From Prevotella sp. UBA2742 (GTDB taxonomy: Bacteria; Bacteroidota; Bacteroidia; Bacteroidales; Bacteroidaceae), in assembly GCA_002353485.1 (NCBI GenBank), contig DEJS01000010.1:307131-371130 (forward strand): a stretch of DNA of 64,000 bases. Reading direction: 5' to 3'. The translations under genes were made by a program, and so were the position numbers. Shown here one piece after another: positions 37,896-46,221 of the stretch; position 1 is the first letter of the stretch; every line of letters begins with the position of its first letter. A model generated the notes under the pieces. It worked only from the letters and a program-made list of their open reading frames with translations. It was not told where the DNA came from and did no database searches.

Positions 37896-39266
37896 TCAGA
37901 ACAGGGGTTCTGTCGAGCATGCGTTGGGGGCCCGAATACGTATGGCACGTGCCACAGTAGGAGCAACGCGGTCTGCCGTTACGGGCGTCACTATGCGTTG
38001 TGCCGCAATGTTGGTGCCATAGAAGATAATAGGGAAGGGAATGTAGCTGATGCGCGATGTGCTTTGCGTGTTGTTGTCTTCGTTTACCAGCTGCCAGCCT
38101 GGGGCTATCTCGATGAGCAGGTCGCCACACTTGTCAATGTTGAAGCCGTTGCGGATTTTCTGTAACAGCTGGCTGTCGCTGGTGAGCAGTTGTGTGCTGG
38201 TGTAGACATTACGTACGCCAGACATCTGAAGTACAAATTCCTGAGCCTGACGCAGTACGTCGCCCAGATGAAGATTCTTTTGCTCAATAAGTTTGCGGTT
38301 CAGGAAGAGCTGGTTCCTATGGCAGGCTTCCACATAGTGGGCTGAGCCATAGACGGCCCCCAGATACATGTTCAGAAGTTTGGCAGCACGGTTGATGTGG
38401 AAATTCCCTGTGGGAATACCGAACCGTTTGTTTTCGTCATTGCTCTCTGGTGCCACAGTGCCTGTGCTGGTGAGTACGTACAGAATGCGACTGTCGGGCA
38501 GTTTGCTCTGTATTCCCTTGATTAGGTCGGCAATGTTGCGGTCCATCAGCTGATATCCGACGATGTCAGGCTGTATGGCGTAGCTGATGCAAAGCAGGTC
38601 AGTATGGTCATCCTTGCCTATGCCCGCTTGTTCGACACATTTGAGAGCCAGCGCCGTAACGTTGCGGTTTGCATCATCGGAAGGGGTGTATTGCTTGATG
38701 TACTGGTTTAGCCACTTGCTGTCAGAGGAGTAGTACGGCGAAGTCTTCCATGCGCCATTATCCGTCCATACGGCACCGTCGGCAGCATGTCCGGCGGAAA
38801 GAATGGCACTTTCAGCATCGGTAGCAAACGAAAAGACCTTTGCCCATCCGTTGAAAGCTATCTTTATCTCGTCACCCAGGGTCGACGTCAGCAGCTGTGC
38901 CGGGGAGTAGCCTTGCTGTCCGTTGACGATGTTCCTTGGGCGCAGCGTTTGTCGGTCGAGCCACTCTGTGCTTGTTACTCCGTTGTAGTACGGTGTGCTG
39001 CCGGTGAGTAGCGCAGCTGTTGCCGAAGCACGGTCGACGGGAGTGAAGCTGTGGCTGGCATTGGGATATACCAAGCCCTTGGCAAGCAACAGCCGGAATC
39101 CGTCTTCGGAATAGAGTGGGGCGTAGGTCTCCAGATAGTCTGAGCGTAGTTGGTCAATGGCTATGCTTACTACGAGTTGCGGAGTCTTAGCCAGGGCCTG
39201 AGCAGTGGCTTCGGCACTGAATCCTAACAGCGAGAGCAGGGTGATATACAGGTAACGATTCCGCAT
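37896..39266 (-). CDS. alkaline-phosphatase-superfamily protein, probably catalytically dead
   Basis: The 456-residue exported protein (signal to about residue 23) has the fold-defining segments of PafA-like phosphatases: VSIAIDQLRSDYL, LLTGSTPYYNGV, a DxVG segment (PDIVGYQ) and FPIIFYG. However, the active-site residues I expect are missing. The nucleophile Thr region reads PVDRASATAALLTG, the DxxGH His is Tyr, the TADHG Asp-His pair is replaced (LTSTGTVAPE), and the last His before the FYG strand is absent. It may be a binding or scaffold protein. It overlaps the DUF4105 gene by one base. Confidence 0.75.
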   Translation of the reverse strand: MRNRYLYITLLSLLGFSAEATAQALAKTPQLVVSIAIDQLRSDYLETYAPLYSEDGFRLLLAKGLVYPNASHSFTPVDRASATAALLTGSTPYYNGVTSTEWLDRQTLRPRNIVNGQQGYSPAQLLTSTLGDEIKIAFNGWAKVFSFATDAESAILSAGHAADGAVWTDNGAWKTSPYYSSDSKWLNQYIKQYTPSDDANRNVTALALKCVEQAGIGKDDHTDLLCISYAIQPDIVGYQLMDRNIADLIKGIQSKLPDSRILYVLTSTGTVAPESNDENKRFGIPTGNFHINRAAKLLNMYLGAVYGSAHYVEACHRNQLFLNRKLIEQKNLHLGDVLRQAQEFVLQMSGVRNVYTSTQLLTSDSQLLQKIRNGFNIDKCGDLLIEIAPGWQLVNEDNNTQSTSRISYIPFPIIFYGTNIAAQRIVTPVTADRVAPTVARAIRIRAPNACSTEPLF

Positions 39267-40468
39267 TATGACTGTTTTTTAAGATGGATGCAACACTGCA
39301 GTAGCAAACAATATGCCAAACTCCAGAGTCCCTCGGCATAGCTTTGGAACAGTGAACCGATGAAGTACAAGACAATCAGTATAACAGTAAGTACCCAATA
39401 ATGTTGTGCCTTCCCTTTGATGACTGGCCATAGGAAAAACCATGGCAGCGGGTTGAACAGCAGTATCTGGAGGTTCAGACTTACGGTAGGATGCTGCGAG
39501 AAGAGCATCAGTGTAAGAATAATGCCGATAGTGCCAATGGTGACCATGAGCAGCATATCCCATATAAGGAAGCTGCGTTTTCCACGCCATTGTAGTATGA
39601 AGAGGAGCATGCCCGCCATGCAGACAATCAGCCCGCACGCGAATGGCGAGAGTGGGAAGCCGGACTTTACCATCTGTACTCCGCCGGGGACGGCCGTACG
39701 TCGTTCCTTTACCAGTGGTCGATAGCGTCCGTTCTCGTAAATCTGTGCGTGGTCAAAGTCGTACATTAAGTTGTATGGCAGAAATTCCTGTTGCCGGCGG
39801 TTGGTCTTCTGGTCGGCTTTGATGCCCAGCAGAAGGTCGTTGCCGAAACGAGCCCAGGGATGATTGTCCGTCATGTCGTGAATCATATCCCTATACGATG
39901 GACTAAATTCCTCTCTTTCAGCGTATTCTATCTTTCCGCTAATGCATCGCTCTATGATGTCGCGCGCCTTTGTGGTACAGTTGTTGTAGAAGTAGTTATA
40001 GCGGTAAATTCTGTTTTCAGGTCTAAGGTTCTCGTCAAGTGCATCATGCAGTTTCTGCTTCTCTTCGTTGGTCAGATTCAGCACCTGCTCGGTAACCATG
40101 CTGCCAAAATGTCGGTATTCGCCCAAGAAGAGCTCATAAGGATAAGCTCCCAGCTCGTAGTCGGTGAGTCCGAATACAAAGCGCAGCACGAAATGTGGTT
40201 TCTTGAAGTCAAAGACTCCGTAGTTGAAAGCAGCATCGACTTTCTTTCCCTTGCGAGTGTCGTGGTAGCGTATGGCCGTGTGGCCATAGAGACTGTATAT
40301 CTCGTCGTGTGGCTGACAGGTCAGCAGGCTTATTTCCACCGAGTCCATCGGGTCGGGCGGTATGACCTCAACGCTTGATTGCTGTGCGAATATACTGGTG
40401 CAGACTCCCGAAAAAAACAACGGAAGGAACCCTAAAAGAGCTTTAAAAACGGTTTTTAAATGTTTCAC
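39266..40468 (-). CDS. DUF4105 (Lnb N-terminal domain) membrane protein
   Basis: This 400-residue protein has a signal or anchor at about 8-28. An N-terminal periplasmic domain follows with LLTCQPHDEIYSLYGHTAIRYHD (H in the GHTA motif) and YNYFYNNCTTKARD (Cys in NNCTT), the Cys/His pair typical of DUF4105 proteins. Four or five membrane spans occupy residues 265-395. DUF4105 is the Lnb domain, a peptidase-like fold; the role in Bacteroidota is not established to my knowledge. It precedes and is coupled to the degenerate phosphatase gene (TAATG). Confidence 0.82.
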   Translation of the reverse strand: MKHLKTVFKALLGFLPLFFSGVCTSIFAQQSSVEVIPPDPMDSVEISLLTCQPHDEIYSLYGHTAIRYHDTRKGKKVDAAFNYGVFDFKKPHFVLRFVFGLTDYELGAYPYELFLGEYRHFGSMVTEQVLNLTNEEKQKLHDALDENLRPENRIYRYNYFYNNCTTKARDIIERCISGKIEYAEREEFSPSYRDMIHDMTDNHPWARFGNDLLLGIKADQKTNRRQQEFLPYNLMYDFDHAQIYENGRYRPLVKERRTAVPGGVQMVKSGFPLSPFACGLIVCMAGMLLFILQWRGKRSFLIWDMLLMVTIGTIGIILTLMLFSQHPTVSLNLQILLFNPLPWFFLWPVIKGKAQHYWVLTVILIVLYFIGSLFQSYAEGLWSLAYCLLLQCCIHLKKQS

Positions 40469-40472
40469 GATG

Positions 40473-40533
40473 CAAAATTAACCTATATTTTCCACTTATC
40501 GTGCGTTTATTTCGTTTTTTTTCAATAATTTTG
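40473..40533. promoter_or_regulatory. divergent promoters (DUF4105 / outer-membrane protein)
   Basis: Minus-strand TAATTTTG at 40473-40480 and plus-strand TAATTTTG at 40526-40533 lie about 45 nt apart, each about 5-35 nt before its gene. No well-spaced -33 was seen for either. Confidence 0.6.
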
Positions 40534-40566
40534 CAGACCGAAATCGATAAGTTTAAATACGGACAG

Positions 40567-41889
40567 ATGAAAAAACGAATTATTGGATGCCTGCTGACAG
40601 GTCTGTTGACGTTGTCTTCGTCGGCTCAGATCAGCAAAACGCTATCCCCATACAGCCAGTTCGGACTGGGCGTTATAGCCGAGCAGTCTACTGGTTTCAA
40701 TCGCGGCATGAGTGGCCTTGGCATTGGTATACGTGACGGCAAGATAGCCAACGTCATCAATCCTGCCTCTTACTCGGCCGTCGACTCTCTGACCATGATA
40801 ATCGACATGGGCGTATCAGGCCAGATTACGAACCACAAAGAGGGTAACAAGAAGGTGAACAGCAAGACGGCGGATTTTGACTATGCAGTAACAGCCTTTC
40901 GCATACTGCCCAAGTTCGGTGCCAGCATCGGTGTTATACCATATTCGAATATCGGATATAGCTACTATGACGCAGAATGGGTGGGCGAGCCTGAGACGTT
41001 CAGTTATGCCAAGATTACTGACAACTATTACAATAACACCTATACGGGCAGTGGCGGTTTCAGCCAGGCCTTCCTCGGATTGGGCTGGGAGTTTGCCAAG
41101 GGTTTTTCGATAGGTGCTAACATGTCCTATTTCTGGGGAAAGTACACCAAGACCATATCAGCCGTTTTCAATGACAGCTATGCCAACATGCTTACGAAGA
41201 CCTATTCTACCAATGTCAACAGCTGGAAGCTGGACTTGGGTGCCCAGTGGACAGGCAAGATAAACGAAAACGACCGTCTTACTGTCGGTGCCATAGCGGG
41301 CATCGGTCATAAGCTGGGTGCCGAAGCCAGTCTGTCGATAGTAAATACCAATACGCAGACCTCTGTCACTACCACTTCCACCGACAGCGTGCCTAACGGA
41401 CTGAGCATTCCTTTTACCTTCGGTGCCGGTGTCTCGCTGGTTCACAAGAACAGCCTTACTTTAGGTGTGGACTATGTGATGCAGCGCTGGGGAGCACTTG
41501 ATTACCCTATGGTGAACGAGACTACCAAGCGTTATCAGGCCACCAGTGGTGTGCTGAAAGACCGTCACAAGGTGACGATAGGTGCCGACTGGATTCCTGA
41601 TGCTAACCCGTTGTCGCGCGGATTCTTCAAGCATATCCACTACCGTTTGGGTGCTTCGTATGCTACTCCTTATTATAATATAGGTGCTGTAGAAGGTCCT
41701 AAGGAACTGGCTGTCAGTGCGGGTCTGGCCATTCCCATTGTGAATACGTGGAATAACCGTACCACCTTGAATGTCAGTGCCCAGTGGGTGAATACTTCAG
41801 CCAAGAACCTGGTGACAGAGAACTCGTTCCGCATCACGATAGGACTGACCTTCAACGAACGTTGGTTTGCTAAATGGAAGGTCGATTAA
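40567..41889 (+). CDS. outer-membrane beta-barrel protein, FadL/porin-like
   Basis: The 440-residue protein has a signal peptide (MKKRIIGCLLTGLLTLSSSAQ). The start of the mature chain (LSPYSQFGLGVIAEQSTGFNRGMSGLGIG) and INPASYSAVDSLTM resemble the N-terminal plug region of FadL-like channels. The rest consists of amphipathic strands, closing with SFRITIGLTFNERWFAKWKVD. It probably forms an outer-membrane channel or assembly factor. The ATG at 40567 is chosen because an earlier start at 40501 precedes the -7 element. LptC follows with a 16-nt overlap. Confidence 0.82.
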   Translation: MKKRIIGCLLTGLLTLSSSAQISKTLSPYSQFGLGVIAEQSTGFNRGMSGLGIGIRDGKIANVINPASYSAVDSLTMIIDMGVSGQITNHKEGNKKVNSKTADFDYAVTAFRILPKFGASIGVIPYSNIGYSYYDAEWVGEPETFSYAKITDNYYNNTYTGSGGFSQAFLGLGWEFAKGFSIGANMSYFWGKYTKTISAVFNDSYANMLTKTYSTNVNSWKLDLGAQWTGKINENDRLTVGAIAGIGHKLGAEASLSIVNTNTQTSVTTTSTDSVPNGLSIPFTFGAGVSLVHKNSLTLGVDYVMQRWGALDYPMVNETTKRYQATSGVLKDRHKVTIGADWIPDANPLSRGFFKHIHYRLGASYATPYYNIGAVEGPKELAVSAGLAIPIVNTWNNRTTLNVSAQWVNTSAKNLVTENSFRITIGLTFNERWFAKWKVD

Positions 41890-42545
41890 GTCCCATATTT
41901 ATATTCTTAGCATTGCTTCTGCTTGGCTCTTGCGAGGAGCGTAAGGAGCATACGGCCCCTGCCATCCATGACCGCGACTCGGTGTCGATGATGACCAGTT
42001 ACGGGGTGAATACGCTTATCTCGGACTCTGGTGTCATCAAGTACAAGATAGTTACCGAGCGCTGGGATGTCAATACCATCAAACAGCCTACGCGCTGGAC
42101 TTTCGAGCGTGGCATCTTCCTGGAGCAGTTTGACGAGAAGTTCCACGTCGAGGGTTATATCAATGCCGACACGGCATGGTATTACGACCAGCTGAAGCTG
42201 TGGAAGTTGCGAGGCCGGGTGCATATCCGCAATGTCAACGGACTGGTGTTCGACAGCGAGGAGTTGTACTGGGACGGCATCAAGCATGAGTTCTACTCCT
42301 ATTGTTTCTCCAGGGTTGTGACTCCTGAACGTACCATGGAGGGCACCTACTTCCGCAGCGACGAACACATGGCCCACTACGAGATAAGCAATAGCGTGGG
42401 CTCCTTCCAGTCAGAAGACCTGGAGGGCGGCAGCCAGCAGGGCGACAGTGTCCAGCCGCACGACTCGACGCAGGTGGCTCCCCCTCAGCGACAGGCAGCC
42501 ACGCGCCATAAGGCCACCCAGAAATCAAACTTTACGGCGCCATGA
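41874..42545 (+). CDS. lptC: LPS export lipoprotein LptC
   Basis: The 223-residue protein has a lipobox LLLGSC (Cys20). The LptC-type beta-jellyroll region follows (RWTFERGIFLEQFDEKFHVEGYINADTAWYY, LYWDGIKHEFYS). It carries lipopolysaccharide across the periplasm with LptB2FG and LptA. The last 50 residues are Gln/Ser/Thr-rich and low-complexity. In Bacteroidota LptC often lies beside a CBS/CorC membrane protein, as here, with ATGA overlap. Confidence 0.85.
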   Translation: MEGRLSPIFIFLALLLLGSCEERKEHTAPAIHDRDSVSMMTSYGVNTLISDSGVIKYKIVTERWDVNTIKQPTRWTFERGIFLEQFDEKFHVEGYINADTAWYYDQLKLWKLRGRVHIRNVNGLVFDSEELYWDGIKHEFYSYCFSRVVTPERTMEGTYFRSDEHMAHYEISNSVGSFQSEDLEGGSQQGDSVQPHDSTQVAPPQRQAATRHKATQKSNFTAP

Positions 42546-43801
42546 CAAATCTGATAATAGGGTTATTGGTAACCATGGTTTTTTCGGCCTTCTTCTCGGG
42601 TATGGAGATAGCTTTTGTGTCGACCAACCGTCTGCGTGCTGAGATGGACCGTGAAAAGAACGGACTCTCGCAACGGGCGCTCGACGTGTTCTTTGCACAT
42701 CCCAACAACTTCATCTCTACGATGCTTGTTGGCAACAACATAGCCCTGGTGGTGTATGGCATTCTGTTTGCGAAGATTTTCGATGCTACGCTCTTTGCGC
42801 CGCTCAGCGACGGTGCGCGTGTTACCTGCGATACGCTGTTGTCTACCGTCGTGGTGCTGTTTACGGGCGAGTTTCTGCCCAAGACCGTCTTCAAGTCGAA
42901 CCCCAACGGGCTGCTGACTTTCTTTGCCATTCCTGCCTATGTCTGTTACGTCGTGCTTTATCCTGTCTCGCACTTTGCCACCTTGTTGTCGCGCGGCTTG
43001 CTGAGGCTTATAGGGGTACGTCTGCCCAAGGAGACTGAGGGAAAAGAGTTTACGAAGGTAGACCTTGACTATCTTGTTCAGTCAAGCATAGACAATGCCA
43101 AGGACGATGAAGAGATAGAGGACGAGGTGGAACTGTTCCATAACGCGCTTGACTTTGCCGACACGAAGGTTCGCGACTGTATGGTGCCTCGTACGGAGAT
43201 TGACGCCATCGACATTGAAGACTGCACGGTGGAGGAACTGAAGAACAAGTTCATTGAGAGCGGTCACAGCAAGATGGTGGTCTACCGTGGTGACATTGAC
43301 CACATCATAGGCTATATCCACTCTTCCGAGCTGTTCAAGCAGGTGACCGACCTCTCGCGGCACATTCGTCAGATGCCGTACGTGCCCGAGACGATGGCGG
43401 CGCGGAAGCTGATGCACATCTTCCTGCAGCAGAAGAAGTCTTTGGGCGTGGTTATTGACGAGTTCGGCGGCACCAGTGGCATCGTGTCGCTGGAAGACAT
43501 CGTGGAGGAGATTACGGGCGACATAGAAGACGAGCACGACAACCAGAAGTACGTGGCCAAGCAGCTGTCTGACGGCGAGTATATGCTGTCGGCGCGTCTG
43601 GAGATAGACAAGGTGAACGAACTGTTCGACCTGGAGCTGCCCGAGAGTGATGACTACAAGACGGTAGGCGGACTGATTCTCCATGAGTACCAGTCGTTCC
43701 CCAAACTCAACGAGGTGGTGCAGATAGGGCGTTTCGAGTTCAAAATCATCAAGAATACGATGACAAAAATCGAGCTCGTCAGGCTAAAAGTGACGGAATA
43801 A
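42542..43801 (+). CDS. DUF21/CBS/CorC membrane protein (GldE/TlyC type)
   Basis: This 419-residue protein begins with a DUF21 (CNNM) membrane domain of about four spans (SAFFSGMEIAFVSTNRLRAEMDRE motif). Two CBS domains follow (about 205-325: VRDCMVPRTEIDAID, VVIDEFGGTSGIVSLEDIVEEITGDI) and a C-terminal CorC_HlyC domain closes it. Members affect metal-ion (Mg/Co) transport; in gliding relatives GldE belongs here. The sequence does not show which role applies. It starts within the lptC stop. Confidence 0.88.
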   Translation: MTNLIIGLLVTMVFSAFFSGMEIAFVSTNRLRAEMDREKNGLSQRALDVFFAHPNNFISTMLVGNNIALVVYGILFAKIFDATLFAPLSDGARVTCDTLLSTVVVLFTGEFLPKTVFKSNPNGLLTFFAIPAYVCYVVLYPVSHFATLLSRGLLRLIGVRLPKETEGKEFTKVDLDYLVQSSIDNAKDDEEIEDEVELFHNALDFADTKVRDCMVPRTEIDAIDIEDCTVEELKNKFIESGHSKMVVYRGDIDHIIGYIHSSELFKQVTDLSRHIRQMPYVPETMAARKLMHIFLQQKKSLGVVIDEFGGTSGIVSLEDIVEEITGDIEDEHDNQKYVAKQLSDGEYMLSARLEIDKVNELFDLELPESDDYKTVGGLILHEYQSFPKLNEVVQIGRFEFKIIKNTMTKIELVRLKVTE

Positions 43802-43845
43802 GGTTTTTTTTCGTAAAAAGATGCCGCGTTTTGGTTGGAATTTAG

Positions 43846-43853
43846 TAATTTTG
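43846..43853 (+). promoter_or_regulatory. promoter for the PpiD-like gene, with ATA microsatellite
   Basis: TAATTTTG at 43846-43853 precedes the start codon by about 50 nt. The leader contains six AAT/ATA units (43872-43890), which could vary in length by slippage. Confidence 0.55.
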
Positions 43854-43903
43854 CAGGCTGAATTTGCATAGAATAATAATAATAATAAATATTTAGCATT
43901 AAA

Positions 43904-46048
43904 ATGGCAGCAATTGGAAAAATTAGAAGCTGGGGACCAGTACTCGCTACGGTGATTGGTCTGGCCCTTTTTGCATTCATTGCCGAAGAGATGTTCCGTT
44001 CGTGCGAGGCAACTGGCAACGAGCGTCGTCAGCAAGTAGGCGAAGTGTTAGGTAAGAAAATCTCAGTACAGGAGTTTCAGTCGCTTGTCGACGAGTACCA
44101 GGATGTCATCAAGATGACGCAGGGCCGCGACAACCTTTCCGAGGAGGAGCTGAACCAGGTTAAGGACCAGGTGTGGCAGCAGTTTGTCAACAACACCATC
44201 CTTGAGCAGGAGGCCAAGAAGCTGGGTCTTACTGTTACTGACGAGGAGATGCAGAACGTGCTGAAGGCTGGTACGAACCCGATGCTGGCTCAGACTCCGT
44301 TCATCAATCAGCAGACGGGCCGTTTCGATGTTGCTCAGCTCACCAAGTTCCTTTCGGACTATAAGAAGGCTCAGGAGACTCCTGGTGCCGGCGAGATGGT
44401 AGAGCAGTATCAGCGCATCTATAACTACTGGAAGTTCTTCGAGAAGAATCTGCGCAACCAGCTGCTCACGTCGAAGTATCAGTCGCTGCTGGCTCAGTGC
44501 CTGCTGTCGAACCCGGTGTCGGCCAAGATGGCTTTCAACGCCCAGAACGAGGAGACCGACGTCGAGCTGGCCGTGCTTCCCTACAGTGCTATCAAGGACG
44601 GCGACATCCAGGTGTCAGACGCCGACCTTAAGGCCAAGTACGACGAGCAGAAGGAGATGTTCAAGCAGTATGTTGAGAGCCGCGACGTCAAGTTTGTGGA
44701 CTTCCAGGTTCTGGCCTCTGCTGCCGACCGTGCTGCGCTGATGAAGACTATGCAGCAGGCTCAGCAGAACTTCCAGGCCGGCCAGGCCCCCGTCGAGGTG
44801 GTTCGCAAGGCTCAGTCGCAGCTGGCCTATACGGGTATCGCTGTTCAGCGCACCTCGCTGCCTACCGACATTGCAGCCAAGATTGACTCCATGCAGGTAG
44901 GTCAGGTGTCGGCTCCCTTCGAGACCAAGTTCGACAACACGCTCAACGTAGTGAAGTATATTGCCAAGGTGCAGTTGCCCGACTCAGTGGAGTATCGTCA
45001 GATTCAGGTTGGCGGTCAGAGCATCGAGGAGGCTCACCAGCGTGGCGACAGCATTTTCAAGGCTCTTCAGGGCGGTGCTGACTTCGAGGCCCTTGCCAAG
45101 AAGTACGGTCAGAAGGGCGAGAAGCAGTGGCTGACGTCAGCCATGTACGAGCGTGCCCAGAGCATCGATGCCGACACGAAGAACTACCTTACCACGCTGA
45201 CTACCCTTGGTGCCGGCGAGAGCCGCAACCTTGAGATGGCTCAGGGCAACCTGATTGTCCAGGTAACCAGCCGCCGTGCCATGGTCGACAAGTACGACGT
45301 GGCCGTGGTTAAGCATACCATCGACTTCTCGAAGGATACTTACTCACAGGCTTACAACAAATTCTCGCAGTACGTGAGCGAGAACAAGACCCTTGAGCAG
45401 CTGGAGGCTAATGCCAAGAAGTTCGGCTACAGTGTTCAGGAGCGTAAGGACATCTATAACTCAGAGCATACCGTGGCTGGTCTGCGTTCTACGCGCGACG
45501 CCATGAAGTGGATTTTCGACGCCAAGGCTGGCGATGTATCGCCTCTGTACGAGTGTGGCAACAACGACCACCTGCTGGTGCTGGCCCTGACCAAGGTTCA
45601 TCCTGAGGGCTACCGCGACCTCTCTGACGTTGAGGACATGGTGAAGCAGGAGGTCATTCGCGACAAGAAGTTCGAGAAGGCTGCTGCCCAGCTGGCCGGT
45701 GTGAAGAGCATTGCCGATGCCAAGGCCAAGGGTGCTACCATCGACAGTGTCCGCCAGATTACCTTCTCGGCTCCCGTCTTCGTTCAGGCTGCCGGTGCTT
45801 CCGAGCCTGCTCTGAGTGGTGCCGTGGCTGCTGCCAAGCAGGGTCAGTTCAGTGCTGCTCCTGTCAAGGGTAACGGTGGTGCCTATCTGTTCCAGGTGGT
45901 ATCGAAGAAGCAGCGCGAGGGTGCCAAGTACGACGAGAAGCAGGTTGCTGCCACACAGCGCCAGCAGCAGCTGCAGGCTGCCAGCCGTTTCATGAACGAA
46001 CTCTACCTCAAGTCTGAAGTTAAGGACAACCGCTACCTGTTCTTCTAA
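43904..46048 (+). CDS. PpiD/SurA-type periplasmic folding factor
   Basis: The 714-residue protein is anchored by one N-terminal span (GPVLATVIGLALFAFIAEEMF). The chaperone-like SurA_N region follows (QEFQSLVDEYQDVIK ... ILEQEAKKLGLTVTDEEM). A parvulin-type prolyl-isomerase domain lies near 355-470 (DSIFKALQGGADFEALAKKYGQKGE), with a second degenerate one near 510-620. It should help fold outer-membrane and exported proteins leaving the Sec channel. It stands alone between its own promoter and a strong hairpin terminator. Confidence 0.88.
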   Translation: MAAIGKIRSWGPVLATVIGLALFAFIAEEMFRSCEATGNERRQQVGEVLGKKISVQEFQSLVDEYQDVIKMTQGRDNLSEEELNQVKDQVWQQFVNNTILEQEAKKLGLTVTDEEMQNVLKAGTNPMLAQTPFINQQTGRFDVAQLTKFLSDYKKAQETPGAGEMVEQYQRIYNYWKFFEKNLRNQLLTSKYQSLLAQCLLSNPVSAKMAFNAQNEETDVELAVLPYSAIKDGDIQVSDADLKAKYDEQKEMFKQYVESRDVKFVDFQVLASAADRAALMKTMQQAQQNFQAGQAPVEVVRKAQSQLAYTGIAVQRTSLPTDIAAKIDSMQVGQVSAPFETKFDNTLNVVKYIAKVQLPDSVEYRQIQVGGQSIEEAHQRGDSIFKALQGGADFEALAKKYGQKGEKQWLTSAMYERAQSIDADTKNYLTTLTTLGAGESRNLEMAQGNLIVQVTSRRAMVDKYDVAVVKHTIDFSKDTYSQAYNKFSQYVSENKTLEQLEANAKKFGYSVQERKDIYNSEHTVAGLRSTRDAMKWIFDAKAGDVSPLYECGNNDHLLVLALTKVHPEGYRDLSDVEDMVKQEVIRDKKFEKAAAQLAGVKSIADAKAKGATIDSVRQITFSAPVFVQAAGASEPALSGAVAAAKQGQFSAAPVKGNGGAYLFQVVSKKQREGAKYDEKQVAATQRQQQLQAASRFMNELYLKSEVKDNRYLFF

Positions 46049-46080
46049 AAGGAAGAACGGTAGCTTTCACCCCATAAAGC

Positions 46081-46114
46081 AGAGAGGCTCGGGACCGATG
46101 TCCTGAGCCTCTCT
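46081..46114 (+). terminator. terminator between convergent PpiD-like gene and rho
   Basis: AGAGAGGCTC-G-GGAC / GTCC-T-GAGCCTCTCT with loop CGAT forms a 15-pair stem including one G-U, 33 nt past the stop. A CTTGTTGT tail follows on the plus strand. It could act in both directions, but has no strong U tract on the minus side. Confidence 0.75.
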
Positions 46115-46157
46115 CTTGTTGTATGCCGGTCTCTTTATAGCCGGCGGTAGTATGCCT

Positions 46158-46221
46158 TTTATCCGTTCATGGACAGCAGGAACTTTTCGTTTATCCGTTC
46201 ATGGACAGCAGGAACTCTTCG
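46158..46221. repeat. tandem duplication of the rho 3' end
   Basis: 46158-46189 and 46190-46221 are adjacent 32-nt copies differing at one base (46185 T, 46217 C). The right copy holds the last nine codons and stop of rho. The left copy repeats them downstream, coding EKFLLSMNG and a stop that is never reached. Confidence 0.93.
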
